From assembly GCA_001303415.1 (NCBI GenBank), contig LJTN01000016.1:1-46256 (forward strand): a DNA stretch of 46,256 nt, written 5' to 3'. The position numbers were made by a program, and so were the translations under genes. Below, one piece after another: positions 24,529-32,426 of this stretch; within the stretch, counting starts at the first letter, position 1, and each line of letters begins with the position of its first letter. This DNA comes from Myxococcales bacterium SG8_38 (GTDB taxonomy: Bacteria > Myxococcota_A > Polyangia > Polyangiales > Houyiibacteriaceae). The notes under the pieces are model-generated. The model searched no databases, was not told the origin of the DNA, and was given only the letters and a program-made list of their open reading frames with translations.

Positions 24529-26235
24529 TCAGCCTTTGCCTGCCAGCTTCGCCCAAGAGTCCTTGAGCTGGATGGTGCGATTGTACACGGGCCGGTCTGG
24601 CGTGCTGTCCGGATCGACCACGAAGTAACCGAGGCGCTCGAGCTGGACTCGCTCACCAGGGCCGCGTCCGGCCAGGCTGGGCTCGAGCTTGGCACCTCGG
24701 ACGATCTCGAGCGACGCCGGATTGATGCGTCGCGTGAAGTCTCCTTCATGGCTCTCGTCTAGGGGATTCTCCTCGTTGAAAAGGCGATCGTAGAGCCGCA
24801 CCTCCGCATCGACGGCATGCTTCGCGCTCACCCAATGAATCGTCCCCCGGACTTTGCGCCCGTCCGGGGCGTTGCCGCCTTTGGATTCCGGATCCCAGGT
24901 GCAGCGAAGCTCTACGATGCTCCCGGAGCCGTCTTTGATCACCTCGTTGCAGGTCACGAGCGCGCCATAGCGCAAGCGCACTTCCCTTCCCGGAGCCAGA
25001 CGAAACCACTTCTTCATCGGCTCTTCCATGAAGTCCTCCTGCTCGATGAAGAGCTCACGAGTGAGGTAGAGCCGTCGCGACCCGAAGCTCGGATCGTCGG
25101 GGCTGTAGGGCGCGACGAGCTCGATCTCTTCCTCTTCCGGCAGGTTCTCGATGACCAGCTTGAGCGGACGCAGCACGGCCATGGTGCGAGGGGAGGTCGC
25201 ATTGAGATCCTCGCGAAGCGCGTGCTCGAGAAGGCCTACATCGACGAGGCTGTCCCGGCGCGAAACCCCGATGCGCTCGGCGAAACGCCGAATGGCTGAC
25301 GGCGTGTAACCGCGGCGGCGCATGCCTGCGATGGTGGGCATTCGCGGGTCGTCCCAGCCTCCGACGTGCCCCTCTTCGACCAGGCGTTTCAGCAGCCGCT
25401 TGCTCATCACCGTGTAGGTGAGGTTCAAGCGCGCGAACTCGTATTGCCGTGGCACGGGGTCGAACTCGAAATGCGAGACGAACCACTGGTAGAGCGGGTT
25501 GTGGTGCGCGAACTCCAACGTGCAGATCGAGTGCGTCACCCCTTCGAATGCGTCCGACATCGGATGGGCGTAGTCGTACATGGGGTAGATGCACCAGTCA
25601 TCGCCGGTGCGGTGATGCGTCACCTTGCGAATTCGATACATCAGCGGATCACGAAGGTTCACGTCCTTGGACGCCATGTCGATCTTCGCCCGCAACACGT
25701 GCGCGCCCTCGTCGAATTCGCCTGCACGCATCCGGGCAAACAAGTCGAGATTTTCCTCGACGCTGCGATCGCGAAACGGGCTATTGACCCCTGGGCGGTA
25801 GAAGTCGCCGCGGCGTTCGCGGATCTCCGCAAGGCTCTGACTGTCGACGTATGCGAGCCCGCGCCGAATCAAATCCACCGCACATTGGTAGAGTCGCTCG
25901 AAGTAGTCCGAAGCGAAGTATTCATGGCTTCCCCAATCGAAACCGAGCCACCGAACGTCCTGCCGAATCGACTCGACGTACTCCACGTCTTCGGCTTCGG
26001 GATTCGTGTCATCGAAGCGCAGATGACAGCGGCCCTGGTCTGAAAGCGCCGCCGTGGTGAAGTTCAGGCAGATCGACTTGGCGTGCCCGATGTGCAGATA
26101 GCCGTTGGGCTCCGGAGGAAAGCGCGTGACGACGACGCCTCCGTGCTTGCCGGTCCGGACGTCCTCGCGCACCAGATCATGAATGAAATTGGGGGCGTTT
26201 TCCTGACCGTCCCCCTTGCCCTTGGCCTCCCTCAT
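24529..26235 (-). CDS. glnS: Glutaminyl-tRNA synthetase
   Basis: GlnS charges tRNA-Gln with glutamine in the cytoplasm. The 568-residue protein has the class I motifs: PPEPNGYLHIGHAKS (HIGH) and TYTVMSKRLLKRLVE (KMSKS equivalent as VMSKR). It also has FDDTNPEAEDVEYVESI and the C-terminal anticodon-binding beta-barrel region ending DSWAKLAGKG. Length is close to the E. coli enzyme (about 554). Presence of GlnS suggests direct charging rather than sole reliance on the GatCAB amidotransferase route. It is flanked by, and divergent from, the rhodanese operon. Confidence 0.97.
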   Translation of the reverse strand: MREAKGKGDGQENAPNFIHDLVREDVRTGKHGGVVVTRFPPEPNGYLHIGHAKSICLNFTTAALSDQGRCHLRFDDTNPEAEDVEYVESIRQDVRWLGFDWGSHEYFASDYFERLYQCAVDLIRRGLAYVDSQSLAEIRERRGDFYRPGVNSPFRDRSVEENLDLFARMRAGEFDEGAHVLRAKIDMASKDVNLRDPLMYRIRKVTHHRTGDDWCIYPMYDYAHPMSDAFEGVTHSICTLEFAHHNPLYQWFVSHFEFDPVPRQYEFARLNLTYTVMSKRLLKRLVEEGHVGGWDDPRMPTIAGMRRRGYTPSAIRRFAERIGVSRRDSLVDVGLLEHALREDLNATSPRTMAVLRPLKLVIENLPEEEEIELVAPYSPDDPSFGSRRLYLTRELFIEQEDFMEEPMKKWFRLAPGREVRLRYGALVTCNEVIKDGSGSIVELRCTWDPESKGGNAPDGRKVRGTIHWVSAKHAVDAEVRLYDRLFNEENPLDESHEGDFTRRINPASLEIVRGAKLEPSLAGRGPGERVQLERLGYFVVDPDSTPDRPVYNRTIQLKDSWAKLAGKG

Positions 26236-26351
26236 GCGGCAGGTCTAGCGCGCTTTTTCGTCCGGCGCCGCATTCGGCTCAGTCTCGCAAGACGCATCAG
26301 GACGAAGCGACGCCGCTGGCGCCTGCACCGAGCGGGACTATCCTTCTGCCG

Positions 26352-26705
26352 GTGCGCATGCTGACGAAGATCGTTCTCATCGTGTTGGCCGTCATCGTGA
26401 TGGCGATTTTGTATCTGCGTTTTGGGGCGCCCCGGATCTCGGGAGCCGAGGCGCGGCAGCTCGTCCAGGATGGTGCGCTTCTGGTCGACGTCCGCAGTCC
26501 CGGCGAGTTCTCGGGCGGCCACATCGAAGGCGCCGTCAACATCCCCATCCAAGAGCTGAAGGGCCGCCTCGGCGAGCTCGGAGACAGCCGCGCAGAGATC
26601 GTGGTCTATTGCCAAAGTGGCGGCCGCAGCGCGATCGCGAAGCGGCTTCTCGAGCGAAACGGGTTCGAGAACGTCCACGACTTGGGCGGCATCCACCAGT
26701 GGTGA
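26352..26705 (+). CDS. Membrane-anchored rhodanese-domain protein
   Basis: The 117-residue protein has one N-terminal membrane helix (KIVLIVLAVIVMAILYL) followed by a single rhodanese domain with LLVDVRSPGEFSGGHIEGAVNIP and the active-site loop VVYCQSGGRSA, Cys87. The domain is probably on the periplasmic face. Rhodaneses move sulfane sulfur or handle persulfides. GTG at 26352 is the start, with ATG at 26358 as an alternative. It begins a three-gene run, five bases ahead of the zinc-ribbon gene. Confidence 0.9.
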   Translation: MRMLTKIVLIVLAVIVMAILYLRFGAPRISGAEARQLVQDGALLVDVRSPGEFSGGHIEGAVNIPIQELKGRLGELGDSRAEIVVYCQSGGRSAIAKRLLERNGFENVHDLGGIHQW

Positions 26706-26710
26706 GCGCG

Positions 26711-26917
26711 ATGCCCACGAGCTACGTCTGCGCGGACTGCGACTACGAGTTCTCCTTCGAAGGCACCGAGGGCGACCCCCGGTGCCCCAAGTGCGGCCGA
26801 ACCGAAGCAGTCGAGCCGGCCGACACCTCCGCGCTCCAGAGCGACATCTGGCGTCAGTGGTTGGTCGTGTTCGCCATCCTCTTCATCGCGGGCCTCGCCT
26901 ACGTGTTCTACCGATGA
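26711..26917 (+). CDS. Small zinc-ribbon membrane protein (FmdB-like ribbon)
   Basis: The 68-residue protein has four cysteines, Cys7, Cys10, Cys25 and Cys28 (CADC and CPKC), forming a rubredoxin/FmdB-like zinc ribbon, then a hydrophobic helix at about residues 48-66 (WLVVFAILFIAGLAYVFY). The ribbon would face the cytoplasm or periplasm depending on the helix orientation, which I cannot fix. Its stop overlaps the start of the DsbA-like gene by four bases (ATGA). The arrangement with a rhodanese and a thioredoxin-fold protein suggests redox or sulfur handling. Confidence 0.82.
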   Translation: MPTSYVCADCDYEFSFEGTEGDPRCPKCGRTEAVEPADTSALQSDIWRQWLVVFAILFIAGLAYVFYR

Positions 26918-27609
26918 GCATTCAAATCACCTATCTGTCGGACGTGTTGTGTATTTGGGCCTACGTGGCCGAGGCCAGGCTGGACGAGCTGCGCAAAGAG
27001 TACGGCGACGCGATCGAGCTGGAGTATCGATTCATCCCTCTCTTCGGAGCCAATCGCTATCGAATCGGCGAAGGATGGAAGGACCGCGGCGGGTACGCCG
27101 GGTACGGCGAGCACGTCCGCAAGACCGCCGCGGAGTTCGAGCACGTATCGGTCAGCGAGCGGGTCTGGAGCGAGGTCGCCCCGACCACGTCGGCCGTCGC
27201 GCATGAGATGCTCTGCGGGGCCCGGCTCCTGGTTCAAGAAGGCGTCATCGACGGCGCGCGCCACGACAACCTGGGCGGGCGCACGCTTTTCGAGGAGGCG
27301 ATTTGGAAGGTTCGCTCGGCGTTCTTTCAGCAAGCCCGCGACATCTCGAGGCGGGACGTCGTCCTCGACGTGCTGCACCGGGCGAGCCTGCCCACGTCCG
27401 CGATCGAGGCAAAGGTCCAGTCCGGGGAAGCCATGGCCGAGGCGTGCCGCGACATCGAGCTCCGCGATCAGTACAAGGTCGAAGGCAGCCCGACCTATTA
27501 CCTCAATCAGGGACGGCAGAAGCTCTACGGGAACGTCGGCTACCGGGTCGTGTCCGCCAATCTGCGCGAGCTCTTGGAAAGGCCCGGAAACCGAGCGTCC
27601 TGGTGCTGA
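26914..27609 (+). CDS. DsbA-family thioredoxin-fold protein (FrnE / HCCA isomerase-like)
   Basis: The 231-residue protein starts MSIQITYLSDVLCIWAYVAEARLDEL, the N-terminal strand and helix of the DSBA domain. The active-site position reads C-I-W-A, so the second cysteine of CxxC is missing. The C-terminal part, YKVEGSPTYYLNQGRQKLYGNVGYRVVSANLRELL, includes the cis-proline loop (SPT). There is no signal peptide, so it is cytoplasmic, like FrnE or 2-hydroxychromene-2-carboxylate isomerases. It ends in a terminal Cys (RASWC). It is coupled to the zinc-ribbon gene by ATGA overlap. Confidence 0.88.
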   Translation: MSIQITYLSDVLCIWAYVAEARLDELRKEYGDAIELEYRFIPLFGANRYRIGEGWKDRGGYAGYGEHVRKTAAEFEHVSVSERVWSEVAPTTSAVAHEMLCGARLLVQEGVIDGARHDNLGGRTLFEEAIWKVRSAFFQQARDISRRDVVLDVLHRASLPTSAIEAKVQSGEAMAEACRDIELRDQYKVEGSPTYYLNQGRQKLYGNVGYRVVSANLRELLERPGNRASWC

Positions 27610-27630
27610 GCCGCGAGCCGGCTGCCTCGC

Positions 27631-27777
27631 TCATTCGTCCGAGCCGTTGCCGTTTGCGGCACTTGCCGGGCCGTGGCCCAGCAATCGCATCACGCCCAAA
27701 GCCAGTCCGCCGCCTACCAATGCGGCGACGTGGAGCGCGACGATCGAGAGAATGGCAACGAGAAGTCCTGTGTTCAT
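27631..27777 (-). CDS. Tiny single-helix membrane protein
   Basis: The ATG at 27777 follows AGGGAG and gives a 48-residue protein with one hydrophobic helix (LLVAILSIVALHVAALVGGGLALGVM) and a short tail rich in Gly, Asn and Ser. The longer frame upstream lacks a ribosome-binding site. It converges on the DsbA-like gene and shares the strand with the P450. Its function is unknown. Confidence 0.6.
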   Translation of the reverse strand: MNTGLLVAILSIVALHVAALVGGGLALGVMRLLGHGPASAANGNGSDE

Positions 27778-27905
27778 GAGATACTCCCTAATCGGGGAGG
27801 CACCGGCGAAACCGGGCCCTACGTAACCCCCAATCTGGAGGCTCCGACGCACTGCGTCAAGGATTAAACAGGTGTAAAAATACATAAACAGCAGCCGGGC
27901 CCTTT

Positions 27906-29339
27906 TTAGAGCGCCCGGAGGCTCGGCATCGGCCGGCTTTGGGGTCGATCACCCGCAAGCACGGGTGCGTCGTTCCGGAAGCGGACTTTCATTTGCATGC
28001 CGCGCTCGCCGGGGTTGAGAGAGAGCTCCGGAAGGAAGTCCGGCTCGAAGCCATCGAGGACGTTGATGTCGACGTTCTGGATCAGGGTGCCGAGGACGAT
28101 GCGCATCTCCATCATCGCGAACTGTTTGCCGAGGCAAACCCGCGGGCCAGCCGCAAACGGCACGTAGGCGCCTTTCGGAAGGCTTCGTTCGAGCTCCCGA
28201 GTCCAGCGCTCGGGCCGATACTCCAAGGGGTTGTCGAAGTACGCCGCATTGCGACCGACGGCCAGCGGGCTGATCGCGAGAATCGAGCCCTTCGGAAAGA
28301 AATAGTCGCCGAGCCGCAGATCTTCCTGCGCCTCCCGACCGTAAATCCATACGGCCGGCAGGCGCCGAAGCGATTCCTTCAAGCACATTTCGAGGTAGGG
28401 CAGCTCGCGAAGGTCGTCGACGCCGATCGGCCGACCGCGGAGCGTGATGTCGATCTCCCGTTGCGCCTTGGCGAGCTTGTCGCGATGGGTCGCCAACAGG
28501 TACCAGGCCCAAGTCAGTGTGTGTGCCGTGGTCTCGTGGCCTGCGAAGATCAGGGTCATCAGCTCGTCGCGAAGCTGCTTGTCGGACATGCCGCCCTCTT
28601 CGTCCGTCGCAAACACCATGTGCGACATGAGGTCGCCGCGATCCTCGCGCTGCTTGCGTCGTGCGCTGACGAGCCGCTCGATCACACCATCCATCGCGTC
28701 GAGCGCACGAACCATGCGGCGGTTCCGATCCGACGGCCACCAACGCGGCGCGGGGATGGGCGTCTGCGCGTGGTCGATCAACGCTTCGCTGATGTCTTGA
28801 ATTGCATCGTGCACCGTCTCGGAGTCATGCGCGAGATCGGTATCGAACAGGGTCTTGGCAACCACGCGCAAGGTGAGCTCCACCATCTCCTTGCGGAAAT
28901 CGCGTTGCTCGCCTTCCTTCCAACCACGCACCAAGTCGCGCGTGTATTCGGCCATCGTGGGCGCATAGGCATCGATTCGCATCTTGTGGAAGCCAGGCAT
29001 GATCAGCCGATGCTGACGCCTCCAGGATTCACCATCGTTCGGCACGAGACCGTTGCCGAGAAATGGCTTCCACATCTGCTTGACGACCTTGGGCTTGTAG
29101 ATGTGCTTGGCGTGTGTGACGTTGATCGCGTTGACGACGTCCGGGTCACGGATGAAGTAGGAGTGTCCGGTGAGCACTCGCGTCATGAACACGTCGCCGT
29201 ACCGCTCGTGCCCCTCCAATACGAACTCGGCGGGATTGCGCTGAAAATCGAACGTCCCGCCCCAAAGCCAGTGTCCGCGGTGTCGCGGGATCGCTCGGGG
29301 TGCAGGACCGTCGTGCTGCGAATCGGCAATGATGGTCAT
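27906..29339 (-). CDS. Cytochrome P450
   Basis: This 477-residue P450 shows the I-helix oxygen-activation motif AGHETT, the K-helix ExxR in ESLRR, the PERW segment and the haem-binding FAAGPRVCLG with Cys402 as the thiolate ligand. It has no N-terminal membrane anchor, so it is a soluble bacterial enzyme that needs separate redox partners, none of which is encoded here. The substrate cannot be told; the class often acts on fatty acids, sterols or terpenoids. There is no good ribosome-binding site before the ATG: the sequence there is TTAAGTAA. It lies downstream of a TetR-controlled lipoprotein gene on the same strand and may share regulation. Confidence 0.95.
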   Translation of the reverse strand: MTIIADSQHDGPAPRAIPRHRGHWLWGGTFDFQRNPAEFVLEGHERYGDVFMTRVLTGHSYFIRDPDVVNAINVTHAKHIYKPKVVKQMWKPFLGNGLVPNDGESWRRQHRLIMPGFHKMRIDAYAPTMAEYTRDLVRGWKEGEQRDFRKEMVELTLRVVAKTLFDTDLAHDSETVHDAIQDISEALIDHAQTPIPAPRWWPSDRNRRMVRALDAMDGVIERLVSARRKQREDRGDLMSHMVFATDEEGGMSDKQLRDELMTLIFAGHETTAHTLTWAWYLLATHRDKLAKAQREIDITLRGRPIGVDDLRELPYLEMCLKESLRRLPAVWIYGREAQEDLRLGDYFFPKGSILAISPLAVGRNAAYFDNPLEYRPERWTRELERSLPKGAYVPFAAGPRVCLGKQFAMMEMRIVLGTLIQNVDINVLDGFEPDFLPELSLNPGERGMQMKVRFRNDAPVLAGDRPQSRPMPSLRAL

Positions 29340-29358
29340 TTACTTAACATAAAGTAAA
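29339..29358. promoter_or_regulatory. Inverted repeat at the P450 start
   Basis: TTTACTT and AAGTAAA form seven-base arms around six bases, touching the P450 start codon. The AT-rich site in a GC-rich genome could be a repressor operator or part of a promoter. It differs from the palindrome at 29861-29880. Confidence 0.4.
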
Positions 29359-29369
29359 CTAGCCCCCCG

Positions 29370-29416
29370 GGCCCCGCAACTTAACAAGTTGTAATTTCTC
29401 ATCTCGTTGCGGGGCC
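29370..29416. terminator. Long hairpin between the lipoprotein and P450 genes
   Basis: GGCCCCGCAAC (29370-29380) pairs perfectly with GTTGCGGGGCC (29406-29416), an eleven-base GC-rich stem around 25 bases that hold a smaller AACTT/AAGTT repeat. It starts 15 bases after the stop of the lipoprotein gene. It may stop or stabilise that transcript; no T-run follows directly, so attenuation of read-through into the P450 is also possible. Confidence 0.5.
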
Positions 29417-29430
29417 GGCCTGTGGCTTCG

Positions 29431-29838
29431 TCACCGCGACGCTCTTGCCCGACCGGCTCGGCCGCGGCTCGATGCGTCGCCGAATAGGTACGCGCGGGAT
29501 GGGCGGGCGGGCACCTGTGTCTCCTGTCTCTGCCAGCTGCGCGTCACCGAGGCCGGGTTCCAAAGGTCGCCGCCGCTGCGCTTGTCGTAATAGCCTGGGT
29601 CACCCGAGGGCCCAGGCGTTGAATCTTCGCCACTCCACAGGGCGCCGAGGCCTTGGGAGTAGCGCGATGTGTCGAGTCCCTGCGAGGGCTCGCGCTCGGC
29701 GGGCATCCATAAGCCGTCGAGCCCATGGTCGTCGTGGATCTGAGCGGACAGGCTCGAGGCGTGCTGGGTTCCGAGACCGGCGCAGCCGACGGTGCCGAGA
29801 GAAAGAGTGATTGCGAGTGTCAGTAGTGGCTTGCTCAT
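29431..29838 (-). CDS. Small TetR-controlled lipoprotein, unknown function
   Basis: The 135-residue protein has a lipoprotein signal (LLTLAITLSLGTVGC) and a polar mature region with repeated short aromatic pieces such as DGLWMPA, GALWSGED and GDLWNPAS, and a basic tail. No family is recognised. The start is unambiguous: ATG six... bases after AAGGAGGT, a full-strength ribosome-binding site at 29843-29850 (four-base gap to the ATG). A near-consensus promoter overlapped by a perfect palindrome lies just upstream, so the gene should be strongly expressed when the regulator lets go. Confidence 0.72.
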   Translation of the reverse strand: MSKPLLTLAITLSLGTVGCAGLGTQHASSLSAQIHDDHGLDGLWMPAEREPSQGLDTSRYSQGLGALWSGEDSTPGPSGDPGYYDKRSGGDLWNPASVTRSWQRQETQVPARPSRAYLFGDASSRGRAGRARASR

Positions 29839-29860
29839 GTGGACCTCCTTATGTATGCAG

Positions 29861-29880
29861 CGTATACATCAATGTATACG
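29861..29880. promoter_or_regulatory. Perfect palindromic operator, probable TetR site
   Basis: CGTATACATCAATGTATACG has nine-base arms that pair perfectly around two bases. It lies between the divergent lipoprotein and TetR genes and covers the -10 element of the lipoprotein promoter. Location and symmetry make it the likely binding site of the adjacent TetR protein. Confidence 0.8.
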
Positions 29881-29900
29881 TCGTTCACTTCGAATGTCAA
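29873..29900 (-). promoter_or_regulatory. Sigma-70-type promoter of the lipoprotein gene
   Basis: On the minus strand the -35 element is TTGACA (29895-29900), a perfect match, and the -10 is TATACA (29873-29878), separated by 16 bases. Transcription would start near 29866, about 28 bases before the ATG. The -10 lies inside the palindrome, the classical layout for repression. Confidence 0.72.
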
Positions 29901-29940
29901 CACTGTTTACACCGACCCCGCGATCAAGTTACAATCAATC

Positions 29941-30558
29941 ATGCCAGTTGCGAGAAAAGCATATCATCACGGAGAGTTACGCGAATCATTGCTCAAGATC
30001 GCCGAAGCCCAGCTCGAGAAAGACGGCCCCTCGGGCCTCTCGTTGCGCAAGCTCGGACGAAAGCTCGGCGTGAGCCCGGGGGCTCCCTACCGCCACTTCG
30101 AGGACAAGGACGGTCTTTTGGCCGCGCTCGCCACCCGCGGCTTTCAGCGGCTCCGCACGATGATGCTCGATGCCCAAGAGGGCGCCGTCGGCGGCAAGGA
30201 GCGGCTTCGGCGGAGCGGCATTGGCTATCTCCGGTTCGCATCCCAGCATCCCGAGCTCTTTCGGCTGATGTTCGGTTGGATGCCGGCGCGCGACGTCCCC
30301 GAGCTTTACGAAAGCGGCGATGCGGCATTTGCAGTGCTCGTCGAGGTGCTCACCGTCTGCCATGAGGACGGGCTTTTGTCGCAAGACCCTCTCGAGGCGG
30401 GCTTACTCGCGTGGTCTGCCGTGCACGGCGCCTCCTTCCTCTTGATCGACGACGGTCTCAAGGTCTGTGACATGAAGCCCGATGCTGAAGAGGTCGCCGA
30501 TCGCCTTCACGCGAGCATGTGGTCCGGGATCGGACGAAGCCGGGCTCAAGAGTCGTAA
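29941..30558 (+). CDS. TetR-family transcriptional regulator (WHG-type C-terminal domain)
   Basis: The ATG at 29941 gives a 205-residue protein. The N-terminal helix-turn-helix runs through GLSLRKLGRKLGVSPGAPYRHFEDKDGLL. The C-terminal ligand domain contains FASQHPELFRLMFG and LLAWSAVHGASFLL, with the WxxVHG motif that names the WHG group. It is divergent from the lipoprotein/P450 genes and most likely represses them through the palindrome, and perhaps itself. The inducer is unknown, presumably hydrophobic. The 3' end overlaps the convergent DHH gene by 13 bases. Confidence 0.92.
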   Translation: MPVARKAYHHGELRESLLKIAEAQLEKDGPSGLSLRKLGRKLGVSPGAPYRHFEDKDGLLAALATRGFQRLRTMMLDAQEGAVGGKERLRRSGIGYLRFASQHPELFRLMFGWMPARDVPELYESGDAAFAVLVEVLTVCHEDGLLSQDPLEAGLLAWSAVHGASFLLIDDGLKVCDMKPDAEEVADRLHASMWSGIGRSRAQES

Positions 30559-31508
30559 GAAGCAGCGAAGGAATTCATGAACGCATCGAGCTGATCGCCC
30601 GGCAGCGCGTTGATACCGGCTGCGGCACCCCGCCCTCCCCCCGTGGGAAAACGCCGGCAGAGCTCGTCCGCCCCTCGCTTGTTTGCGAGAGGCGCGCGAA
30701 CGCTCACCAGATAGGTGCCATCCGCTCGTTCGGTGAGCACTGCATGTGCTCTTTGCGGAAAAGCGTTTGCCAAGTCGTTGCTGTACACGCCCGAAACGCG
30801 GCGCGCCCACGCCTCGTTCGGCAGGATGAATGCAGCGGTCTTCCGGGTTTCGCGCTCCGGCTCTATCGCGGCTGCCGCCGCCATGTCTGCTCGATAGCCC
30901 CCCTCGAGCTCGGCGAAGATGTCGGGCGCCTCTTCGACGAACGCAAGAGGCGTTGCGTACGGTCGCGCGAGCTCGAACAACGCTGCTGGGTCGAAATGAA
31001 GGTCGTCGAGCGAGGACCCGTAACCGTTGTAGTTGATGTAGATTCCGAGGCTCTCGAGCAGCTCGAGCTGTTTCTCCGTGAGCCCCAGGGGCCGCGCGAT
31101 CGCCTGCGCGCTCGCCTTGAGGTTGTCGCCAAACGCGCCCGTCACCGCCCAATGCGCGTACCGGCCCCGGAGATGACCGTTGACGAGGAGACTGGTGCAG
31201 ACGTCTGGGTCGGTATCGATGATCGTGGTGAGCCTTTCATTTCTGGGAATCTCTCCTGCGAAGTGGTGATCCACGTAGAAGATCTCCGCGCCTGCCTCGA
31301 GCGCCTTCTGCACGCCCTGGCGGTTCGTGTCGAAGCTGACGTCGAGCACGGTGATTCGATCTCCCGAGGCTGCATCTGCCCGATCGACCAACGCAATGTC
31401 GCGCTTCAAGCCGGTGACGAGCCTGCTCTGTCTCGGGTCCGCGTTGCGCAGCTGGATCAGCGCACAAATGCCATCCGCATCCCCGTTGAACACGTCGATG
31501 TCAGCCAT
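30546..31508 (-). CDS. DHH-family phosphoesterase-like protein
   Basis: The 320-residue protein starts at the ATG at 31508. It has the DHH-family motifs FNGDADGICAL (residues 7-17), LDVSFD, and YVDHHFAG with Asp80-His81-His82, the metal-binding set of RecJ/NrnA-like phosphoesterases. The C-terminal DHHA1-like region ends in FPTGGGRGAAAGI, where the usual GGGH substrate-binding motif has Arg in place of His. It probably acts on short nucleic acids or nucleotides, but the changed motif leaves the substrate open. It has no operon partner. Confidence 0.82.
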   Translation of the reverse strand: MADIDVFNGDADGICALIQLRNADPRQSRLVTGLKRDIALVDRADAASGDRITVLDVSFDTNRQGVQKALEAGAEIFYVDHHFAGEIPRNERLTTIIDTDPDVCTSLLVNGHLRGRYAHWAVTGAFGDNLKASAQAIARPLGLTEKQLELLESLGIYINYNGYGSSLDDLHFDPAALFELARPYATPLAFVEEAPDIFAELEGGYRADMAAAAAIEPERETRKTAAFILPNEAWARRVSGVYSNDLANAFPQRAHAVLTERADGTYLVSVRAPLANKRGADELCRRFPTGGGRGAAAGINALPGDQLDAFMNSFAASYDS

Positions 31509-31685
31509 GCGTGGTCCTAGCGTAGGCGCGTCCGGGGCGTCAAAGCGACTTGGCCCCGGCCGATGAAGCAATCGGGAAGATGGCAGGCCCCAACCAACCG
31601 GTGACCTCCGAACGGAGGCAGACGTATACGCGGGCTGGGACTCGCCCCTGGATCCAAACCCCAACCACGGGCTAACATCGACCGA

Positions 31686-32417
31686 GTGGTGCCCAATAAC
31701 GGGTTGTGGCCCGAAAGAGACGTGATCGGGGAAACACGGAGGCTTCGCCTCCAAGTGTTGAACACCTCGTTGCTGATTGCAGTCGTGGTCGGCGGTTTGG
31801 CGTTCGCGCGAACACTCACCGACGCGATCGATCTGGGCGCGTGGCGCGTGGTGGTCATCGCCGTGGTGATGTATGCGGGCTTCATCGCGCTCCTCTTGGC
31901 GCGGCGTTTGTCATACCCGGTCCGGGCGCTCGGTTTCTTGGGGCTCCTCTACCTCGTGGGGGTCATCGCGTTCCTCTCCGTCGGCTACTTGGCAGCTCCT
32001 GCGCTGCTCTTCGCGGGGCAGAGCGTGCTGGCCTCGGTTCTCTTCGGGCGCCGGGTCACCCTCGTCATCCTGGGGATGAACGTACTGACGCTGCTCGCGG
32101 TGGGCGCTCTTTTGTCTAGCGGCCTCGCGGAGGTCGAAACGACGACGTTCTACGACCCCTCGGTCTTCGCCAACTGGCTCCGCGTCACCGCGATCTTTGC
32201 GGTCTTTGCCAGCATCGCGGTCGTCAGCGTCGACGTGCTGACCACTCACTTGCATCAGAGCCTTCGCGACCAAGCGGAGCTGATCGAGAACCTCAAGGGT
32301 GCGCTCCAGCTCCGGGACGAAGCCGACCGACAGCGGCGCGAGGCGGAATCACAGCTTCGCAAGGAGCAAGAGCGAGAGCGAAGCCGGCATTCCGGCGCCG
32401 GCGACACGCCCCGCTGA
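31686..32417 (+). CDS. Orphan membrane sensor-like protein with C-terminal coiled coil
   Basis: The 243-residue protein has six hydrophobic helices between residues 25 and 185. A charged coiled coil follows (SLRDQAELIENLKGALQLRDEADRQRREAESQLRKEQERERSR). This layout matches the input half of membrane histidine kinases, in which the coiled coil would lead into PAS or kinase domains. Here the frame stops and no kinase is encoded downstream. It may be a stand-alone sensor, a scaffold, or a truncated kinase. The start is a GTG at 31686. Confidence 0.75.
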   Translation: MVPNNGLWPERDVIGETRRLRLQVLNTSLLIAVVVGGLAFARTLTDAIDLGAWRVVVIAVVMYAGFIALLLARRLSYPVRALGFLGLLYLVGVIAFLSVGYLAAPALLFAGQSVLASVLFGRRVTLVILGMNVLTLLAVGALLSSGLAEVETTTFYDPSVFANWLRVTAIFAVFASIAVVSVDVLTTHLHQSLRDQAELIENLKGALQLRDEADRQRREAESQLRKEQERERSRHSGAGDTPR

Positions 32418-32426
32418 GCGGCGGGA

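Noticed and set aside
27939..29357. 472-codon open frame opposite the P450
   Set aside because: The P450 motifs fix the minus strand as coding.
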